Shown here: positions 33,389-37,793 of the stretch, piece after piece
Layout of the letters: each line of letters starts with the position of its first letter
Position numbering within the stretch: the stretch's first letter is position 1
NCBI GenBank assembly: GCA_014800515.1
Contig: JAAVFY010000026.1
Location: forward strand, 5,331 to 43,123
Origin: Bacteroidales bacterium
GTDB lineage: Bacteria > Bacteroidota > Bacteroidia > Bacteroidales > Muribaculaceae
DNA: 37,793 nt
Reading direction: 5' to 3'
The notes under the pieces: model-generated
What the model saw: only the letters and a program-made list of their open reading frames with translations
Database searches by the model: none
Told to the model about the DNA's origin: nothing
Program-made: the position numbers and the translations under genes

Positions 33389-35530
33389 ATGAATAGAACG
33401 GCTCTAAAATCAGTTATTGTCATGGGCTTATCATTGGCGACTATTGTTCCCGGAGTGGCTTCCCCCCACGCGGAATATCCTGTGCCCCCCTCAGATCCTT
33501 CGGTGATGGATAATTATTTCGGTAAAGAGGTGGCGGATCCCTATCGTCCGTTGGAAAACGACACCGCTTCCGCCACTATGGAATGGGTGAAGGCAGAGAA
33601 CAAGGTGACAGAGGATTATCTTTCTCGAATACCCTTCCGCGAGGATATTCGCAAACGACTCACCGCACTCAATAACTATAAGAAGACCGGACTTCCTTCC
33701 AAAGAAAAAGATGGAAAGTATTACTTCTTTGCAAATGACGGGCTGCAGAGTCAGAGTGTTCTTTACAGAAGCGATCGTCCCGACGGAGAGCGAGAAATGT
33801 TTCTTGATCCCAACGCATTGTCAGAGGATGGCACGGTGGCGTTGCAGTCAATATCTTTCTCTAATGACGGACGTCTGATGGCCTACGTTATTTCACGTTC
33901 CGGTTCAGATTGGAATGAAATCTATGTGATGGACACCCGCACCGGTGAGCTGCTCGCCGATCATCTGGAATGGACTAAGTTCACGGGTGTGGACTGGGAA
34001 GGCAATGGCTTCTATTATAGTGCCTATCCGCGTCCAGAGAAGGGGAAAGAGTATTCCAATGCAAATGAAAATCATCAGATTTATTATCATCGGATAGGCC
34101 AACCGCAGGAGTTGGATATGCTGGCATACGAGGATAAGGATCACCCCCTGCACTTTCACTCAGCTTATGTGCCTGAATCTGAAGATTATCTATTTGTGAT
34201 CGGCGGCGGCGAGGGTAATGGCAATTCTCTTATGTTCAAGCCGCTGAAGAAGATCGGCGGATGGAAAGTCATCGAGCCTTCCCAGGACTATAGAATAGGA
34301 ATCATTGACGTAAAAGGTGACACTGCTATAGTTCTCACAAACTTTGGGGCGCCTAAGAACAGACTTATGGCCATAGACCTCTCCAATCCCTCCCCTGAAA
34401 ACTGGAGAGAACTGATTGGCGAAGGCGAGGGAGTCATGACCGGAGTGGAACTTGCCGGCCCCGACCGAATGATTGTGGAGTATGAGAAGGATGCCTCCAG
34501 CCATGCTGCCGTCTACGATCGCGAGGGTAAGTTTATCAGAGAAATAGAATTCCCTACATTCGGAAGCGTTGCCTTCTCTACCGACAAGAAGAGTGGCGAG
34601 ACGTATTATTCGCTGACCTCCTTCGTGTATCCCTCTGCCATATTTGCTTATAACGTAGAGACCGGAGAGAGCCGGTTTGTAAGCGCACCGGAAATTGCAG
34701 ATGTCAACATGGAGGATTATGTCACGGAACAAGTGTTCTATCCCTCAGCTGACGGCACAATGATTCCTATGTTCATTACATATAAGAAGGGACTTGAGCG
34801 CGATGGTAAAAAACCTGTATATCTTTATGGCTACGGTGGTTTCAACGTTTCGCTTCCTCCTGGATTCTCCCCAAATAGAATGCTCTGGCTTGAAAATGGA
34901 GGAATATATGCGCAGGCAAATCTTCGAGGCGGAGGGGAATATGGCGAACCCTGGCACCTTGCCGGCACGAAACTCAACAAGCTCAACGTGTTCAATGACT
35001 TTATCGCAGCAGCCGAATATATGATACGAGAGGGTTGGACTTCACCCGATATGCTTGTGATGGAGGGTGGAAGCAATGGCGGTCTGCTCGTAGGCGCCAC
35101 TGCCAACATTCGTCCCGATCTCTTCAAGGTGGCGATTCCGCGTGTGGGTGTGATGGATATGATGCGTTATCATCTTTTCACTATCGGCTGGAATTGGGCG
35201 CATGACTATGGCACGAGTGCCGATTCAGAAGAGATGGCCGACTATCTCTTAGGATATTCGCCTATCCACAATATTAAGAATGACGGGACACCATATCCTT
35301 CCATACTGGTGACAACGGCAGACCATGACGACCGAGTTGTGCCGGCCCATTCATTTAAATATGCCGCGACACTTCAGGCCGCAAATACCGGAGATGCCCC
35401 GAAACTCATTCGTATCGACAGTAAGGCAGGCCATGGAGCCGGCAAGCCCATCGGTAAAGTCATAGATGAATATACTGATATCTATTCATTCATCTACGAG
35501 AACCTTGGTCTCACTCCTAAGAAGAAATGA
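33389..35530 (+). CDS. Prolyl oligopeptidase, S9A family, secreted
   Basis: This serine peptidase of 713 residues cleaves short peptides after proline. ATG 33389 gives a signal peptide (MNRTALKSVIVMGLSLATIVPGVAS); the ORF-track start at 33344 would add a non-signal leader and sits at the predicted transcription start. The mature protein begins with the family-typical 'DNYFGKEVADPYRPLENDTASATMEWVKAENKVTEDYL', followed by a beta-propeller. The alpha/beta-hydrolase domain has 'LYGYGGFNVSLPPGFSPNRMLWLENGGIYAQANLRGGGEYGEPWH', the nucleophile Ser in 'MEGGSNGGLLVG' (about 561), the Asp in 'TTADHDDRVVPAHSFKYAA' and His in 'SKAGHGAGKP'. The location is probably periplasmic. It is monocistronic, ending at a strong terminator. 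Confidence 0.94.
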   Translation: MNRTALKSVIVMGLSLATIVPGVASPHAEYPVPPSDPSVMDNYFGKEVADPYRPLENDTASATMEWVKAENKVTEDYLSRIPFREDIRKRLTALNNYKKTGLPSKEKDGKYYFFANDGLQSQSVLYRSDRPDGEREMFLDPNALSEDGTVALQSISFSNDGRLMAYVISRSGSDWNEIYVMDTRTGELLADHLEWTKFTGVDWEGNGFYYSAYPRPEKGKEYSNANENHQIYYHRIGQPQELDMLAYEDKDHPLHFHSAYVPESEDYLFVIGGGEGNGNSLMFKPLKKIGGWKVIEPSQDYRIGIIDVKGDTAIVLTNFGAPKNRLMAIDLSNPSPENWRELIGEGEGVMTGVELAGPDRMIVEYEKDASSHAAVYDREGKFIREIEFPTFGSVAFSTDKKSGETYYSLTSFVYPSAIFAYNVETGESRFVSAPEIADVNMEDYVTEQVFYPSADGTMIPMFITYKKGLERDGKKPVYLYGYGGFNVSLPPGFSPNRMLWLENGGIYAQANLRGGGEYGEPWHLAGTKLNKLNVFNDFIAAAEYMIREGWTSPDMLVMEGGSNGGLLVGATANIRPDLFKVAIPRVGVMDMMRYHLFTIGWNWAHDYGTSADSEEMADYLLGYSPIHNIKNDGTPYPSILVTTADHDDRVVPAHSFKYAATLQAANTGDAPKLIRIDSKAGHGAGKPIGKVIDEYTDIYSFIYENLGLTPKKK

Positions 35531-35565
35531 ATGCAGGGTATTGATAATATTCTAATATAAAGGCG

Positions 35566-35595
35566 AAAGGGGCGCCCCTCACGGGGAGTCCCTTT
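35566..35595. terminator. Hairpin terminator between convergent S9 peptidase and ribH
   Basis: AAAGGGGCGCCCC-TCAC-GGGGAGTCCCTTT forms an outer 6-bp stem (AAAGGG/CCCTTT) and an inner four-pair CCCC/GGGG stem, with one mismatch and one G-T pair between. It lies 35 bp after the S9 stop, in the gap before the end of the convergent ribH gene, and could serve both directions. The flanking T-tract is weak (TTTCTGATTT). Confidence 0.75.
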
Positions 35596-35681
35596 CTGAT
35601 TTAATCGTTTATGTTATTTCTTGGAGAAAGTCTTGCAGGAAGACTTTCTGAAATATCTGTATAGTCGAGGTAGAGAAGAGA

Positions 35682-36194
35682 TCATCGAGAGGAACAACGG
35701 GTGTGGAGGTTGGCCATCTCAATGGCTGCCACCGCTGCTTCCTCGCCCTTGTTGCCGAGGCAGCCTCCGGCGCGGTCGAGAGCTTGCTGCTCATTCTCTA
35801 CTGTAAGAACGTCAAATATCACGGGGGTATTGCCTTCTGCATTCAATTGGGCTATTCCTTGGGATGCAATCAGGCATACGTAGTCGAAATGAGGTGTGTC
35901 TCCCCTTATGACGACTCCGGTGGCGATGACTGCATCATATTTATTTCCTGATTCTCCTGTAGTGGAGTGACAGAGCATGGCGCAGGCATTGACCAATTCT
36001 ACGGTTCCGGGTACGGATATGCTGGTGATATCTTCCTCCTTGAGACCGGCTTTGCGGAGCGTGTCGATCGCACCGTCGCGCAGGGCATGGGTGATATGGC
36101 TATTCCAGTCGGCTGTGACGAGAGCCACTTTCATTGCCTTCATAGGCACAGGCACTTCTCGGCGGTCGCCGTTGGTGTTCAGAATTGTTGACAT
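35682..36194 (-). CDS. ribH: 6,7-dimethyl-8-ribityllumazine synthase (RibH)
   Basis: This enzyme carries out the penultimate step of riboflavin synthesis, condensing the ribityl-pyrimidine with dihydroxybutanone phosphate in an icosahedral or pentameric assembly. It has 170 residues. Motifs are 'VALVTADWNSHITHALRDGAIDTL', 'SVPGTVELVNACAML', 'DAVIATGVVIRGDTPHFDYVC' with the catalytic His, 'QGIAQLNAEGNTPVIFDVLTVENEQQALDRAGG' and 'NKGEEAAVAAIEMANL'. It follows the TPR gene after a 9-bp gap and appears to be the last gene of that - strand unit. Confidence 0.96.
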   Translation of the reverse strand: MSTILNTNGDRREVPVPMKAMKVALVTADWNSHITHALRDGAIDTLRKAGLKEEDITSISVPGTVELVNACAMLCHSTTGESGNKYDAVIATGVVIRGDTPHFDYVCLIASQGIAQLNAEGNTPVIFDVLTVENEQQALDRAGGCLGNKGEEAAVAAIEMANLHTRCSSR

Positions 36195-36203
36195 AACGAG
36201 GGT

Positions 36204-37157
36204 TTAGAGTTGTGAGTCGGCATCAGCAGTCTCGGAAGTCTCGGAAGTCTCAGTCTCCTCCTCTTTAGCCTGAGAGTCTGAAGTCTCCTCTGAGGATTCG
36301 GTTGATTTTCTCTTGAGACGGGATTTGGCGGCCACTGTGAGTTTGTGAAGATATTCCTTCCACTTGGGCTCTTGCTCCACATCAGTGTCGATAATCTCCA
36401 CGAGCGCAAGAATATCCTCCTCCAGCTTAATGGTCTCAAGCGATATGGCGTGGGGGAGAATGGCATTGAGCAGACGTCGTGCACGAGGACGCATGTGGCG
36501 GACGCGAACCATGATTTCAGCCATCTCAATAGTCATCTGCACCTCCTTACGTGTCACTCTGCCGGTGCGTTTCTTTGATATTTTTATAGCTTCGGCATAG
36601 AATTTCATAGCTGCCTTGTAGTCGCCGCCTGAAGCGAGAAGCTGACCCACATTACGGAGCGATTCAACGAGTTTGTCAGTGGCGGCTACCACTCCTGAGT
36701 TGACTTTCTCATATAGATGCTCGGTATTGATCTGATGCTTTACAAGCAGATCCATAGCCTTCTTGCGTGAACGCAGAATTCTTGTGGAGAGTTCCATAGC
36801 AAGAATGTGATAGGGTCCGAACTTCTCCGGCTCTGATTTTATAAGGCCGTCGAGCAGTTTGAAAAGCACATCAAGTTCCTTTTCACTCTGCTTATAGTCC
36901 TTGAGCTGGAAGTGTATTTCCGAGAGATCGAAAAGCAGAGAAGCGAGGAGGCTTTTGAATTCGGTATTTTCAAAGTCTGGAAATTCCTTGAGAGTGCGAA
37001 GCGCAGTCACGGTTCGCTCCAGAGCGTCCATCGTGCGGTTTTCGGCCATCAGTTGTTCAGCTGCATTACGGCAGGCGAGAGTCTCGGTTATAATGGCGAG
37101 TTCCGGAGAATTTTTCTCCAGAGCTCCGAGATCAATGGGTATATCGACGAAAGTCAT
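36204..37157 (-). CDS. TPR-like helical repeat protein
   Basis: This is a 317-residue, largely helical protein with repeat-like units typical of tetratricopeptide repeats ('SLLFDLSEIHFQLKDYKQSEKELDVLFKLLDGL', 'LVESLRNVGQLLASGGDYKAAMKFYAEAIKISKK'). There is no signal peptide, so it is probably cytoplasmic. The C-terminal ~40 residues are a low-complexity acidic tail (ESSEETSDSQAKEEETETSETSETADADSQL) encoded in part by a short direct repeat. A protein of this sort sits beside ribH in other Bacteroidales, but its role is unknown; a scaffold function is the usual guess for TPR proteins. Confidence 0.75.
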   Translation of the reverse strand: MTFVDIPIDLGALEKNSPELAIITETLACRNAAEQLMAENRTMDALERTVTALRTLKEFPDFENTEFKSLLASLLFDLSEIHFQLKDYKQSEKELDVLFKLLDGLIKSEPEKFGPYHILAMELSTRILRSRKKAMDLLVKHQINTEHLYEKVNSGVVAATDKLVESLRNVGQLLASGGDYKAAMKFYAEAIKISKKRTGRVTRKEVQMTIEMAEIMVRVRHMRPRARRLLNAILPHAISLETIKLEEDILALVEIIDTDVEQEPKWKEYLHKLTVAAKSRLKRKSTESSEETSDSQAKEEETETSETSETADADSQL

Positions 37158-37180
37158 GATATATGTGGTTTATTTTTTCT

Positions 37181-37793
37181 TCAAAAACGAGAGGCTTCTT
37201 TTGATTTATGCCCCAGATAACCTCCATGATGGCGCTTGGCATATTCCTCTACGCGGAATCCGATAGCTTCCATAACTCCAACCACAAGCACATCACCCAT
37301 CACTGTCATGACTGTGGTGGATGTGGTGGGAGTCAGACCAAGCGGACACACTTCCGGGGCTCCTCCGGTGAAGAGAGCCACATCGGCTGTGGCCGCGAGC
37401 GGGCTGGAGGCATCTCCAGTTATAACAATCATCTTCACCTCCGGGTTCAGTATGCGTGCCAGTTCCACAAGTTCCACAATCTCGCGGGTCTTCCCAGAAT
37501 TACTGAGGAGCAGCATCACATCGTTTTTCTGCAGGATTCCGAGGTCTCCGTGCTGGGCTTCGGAGGGGTGGAGAAACACGGCGGGAGTACCGGTGGAGCA
37601 GAAGGTAGTGGCGATATTCATAGCGATCTGACCGGCTTTCCCCATGCCGGAAGTCACAAGTTTTCCGCCGCGATGATTAACCTGCTCCACAATCAAATCG
37701 ACGGCTTCCTGATATCCGTCGGTAATAGGTATGGAGGCCACTGCCTTGGCCTCGGCGTCCAGAATCTCTTTCATTCTGGTCTTTATATCTATG
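37181..37793 (-). CDS. kdsD: Arabinose-5-phosphate isomerase-like SIS protein (KdsD/KpsF), possibly 5' partial
   Basis: This is a single sugar-isomerase (SIS) domain protein of at least 197 residues, probably converting ribulose 5-phosphate to arabinose 5-phosphate for Kdo synthesis. Motifs: 'GGKLVTSGMGKAGQIAMNIATTFCSTGTPAVFLHPSEAQHGDLGIL', 'LLLSNSGKTREIVELVELARILNPEVKMIVITG', 'LTPTTSTTVMTVMGDVLVVG' and 'KRHHGGYLGHK'. The CBS pair found in E. coli KdsD is absent, as in Bacteroides single-domain homologues. ATG 37774 is possible, but the frame stays open to the window edge (I-D-I-K-T-R-M-K-E), and relatives usually begin several residues earlier, so the true start may lie outside. Confidence 0.87.
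   Translation of the reverse strand, partial: IDIKTRMKEILDAEAKAVASIPITDGYQEAVDLIVEQVNHRGGKLVTSGMGKAGQIAMNIATTFCSTGTPAVFLHPSEAQHGDLGILQKNDVMLLLSNSGKTREIVELVELARILNPEVKMIVITGDASSPLAATADVALFTGGAPEVCPLGLTPTTSTTVMTVMGDVLVVGVMEAIGFRVEEYAKRHHGGYLGHKSKEASRF

Noticed and set aside
33157-33423. 88-residue - strand ORF in the flippase/S9 spacer
   Set aside because: It overlaps the S9 promoter and signal-peptide start and has low-complexity, non-protein-like composition.
36226-36262. Short direct repeat (TCTCGGAAG twice, then a variant) in the TPR gene tail
   Set aside because: It is in-frame coding for a Ser-Glu-Thr rich tail, so it is reported with the TPR gene rather than as a separate repeat element.
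1-37793. CRISPR arrays, tRNA or rRNA genes, insertion sequences, prophage genes
   Set aside because: No repeat-spacer pattern, cloverleaf-like sequence, transposase or phage gene was recognised on either strand by eye; a dedicated scan was not possible.

Overview
This 37.8 kb window looks like a chromosomal segment of a Bacteroidales gut bacterium, most likely from or near Muribaculaceae. That placement is inferred from several things. There is a BtuG-like surface propeller next to a BtuB-type TonB receptor. Promoters match the Bacteroidota TTTG-N19-21-TAnnTTTG form. A secreted protein ends in a 'YYDLSGRRV..GIYV' tail. YidC is long and of the Bacteroidota type, and KdsD is a single SIS domain. 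No phage, IS, CRISPR, rRNA or tRNA was recognised.

Region 1 (1-9333, + strand) is a cobamide uptake and late-biosynthesis block. It holds a BtuB-like receptor cut by the window edge, a BtuG-like lipoprotein, BtuF, BtuC and BtuD (joined by 4-bp ATGA overlaps), then CobQ/CbiP, CobD and CbiB with overlapping ends. It converges, with a 23-bp overlap, on a - strand block read from about 15.5 kb down to 9.3 kb. That block holds a degenerate alanine-dehydrogenase-like protein, a GT4 glycosyltransferase, an ApgM-family phosphoenzyme, CobU, CobT, CobS and CobC. Together the two arms cover corrinoid import, cobyric acid formation, aminopropanol attachment and nucleotide-loop assembly. Corrin-ring synthesis genes and a corrinoid adenosyltransferase are not in the window. 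The ApgM-family gene is the most interesting member, because the pathway also needs a threonine kinase to feed CobD.

Region 2 (15.6-24.7 kb, - strand) is mostly housekeeping. In transcription order it holds a WYL regulator, a CBS-nucleotidyltransferase, ObgE, a PlsC-like acyltransferase, YidC (with its own recognisable promoter), a NapH-like polyferredoxin, thymidylate synthase and a secreted GH53 endo-galactanase. A stand-alone SDR oxidoreductase with a clear terminator lies upstream at 24.75-25.5 kb.

Region 3 (25.5-32.1 kb, + strand) is an envelope/export block. A secreted protein with a sorting-like tail is followed by a six-SLBB polysaccharide export protein, a Wzz-like chain-length protein and an M23/LysM peptidase. 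Perfect Bacteroidota promoters precede both the first and the second gene. A flippase-like membrane protein converges on this block, sharing a palindromic TTAA with the peptidase stop codon.

Region 4 (33.3-37.8 kb) holds a + strand secreted prolyl oligopeptidase, a strong hairpin terminator, and the - strand genes KdsD (possibly cut by the window edge), a TPR protein and lumazine synthase RibH.

All functional calls rest on reading motifs and family resemblance by eye. No database search was run. Start codons were adjusted from the ORF track where conserved N-termini or signal peptides pointed to a different start.
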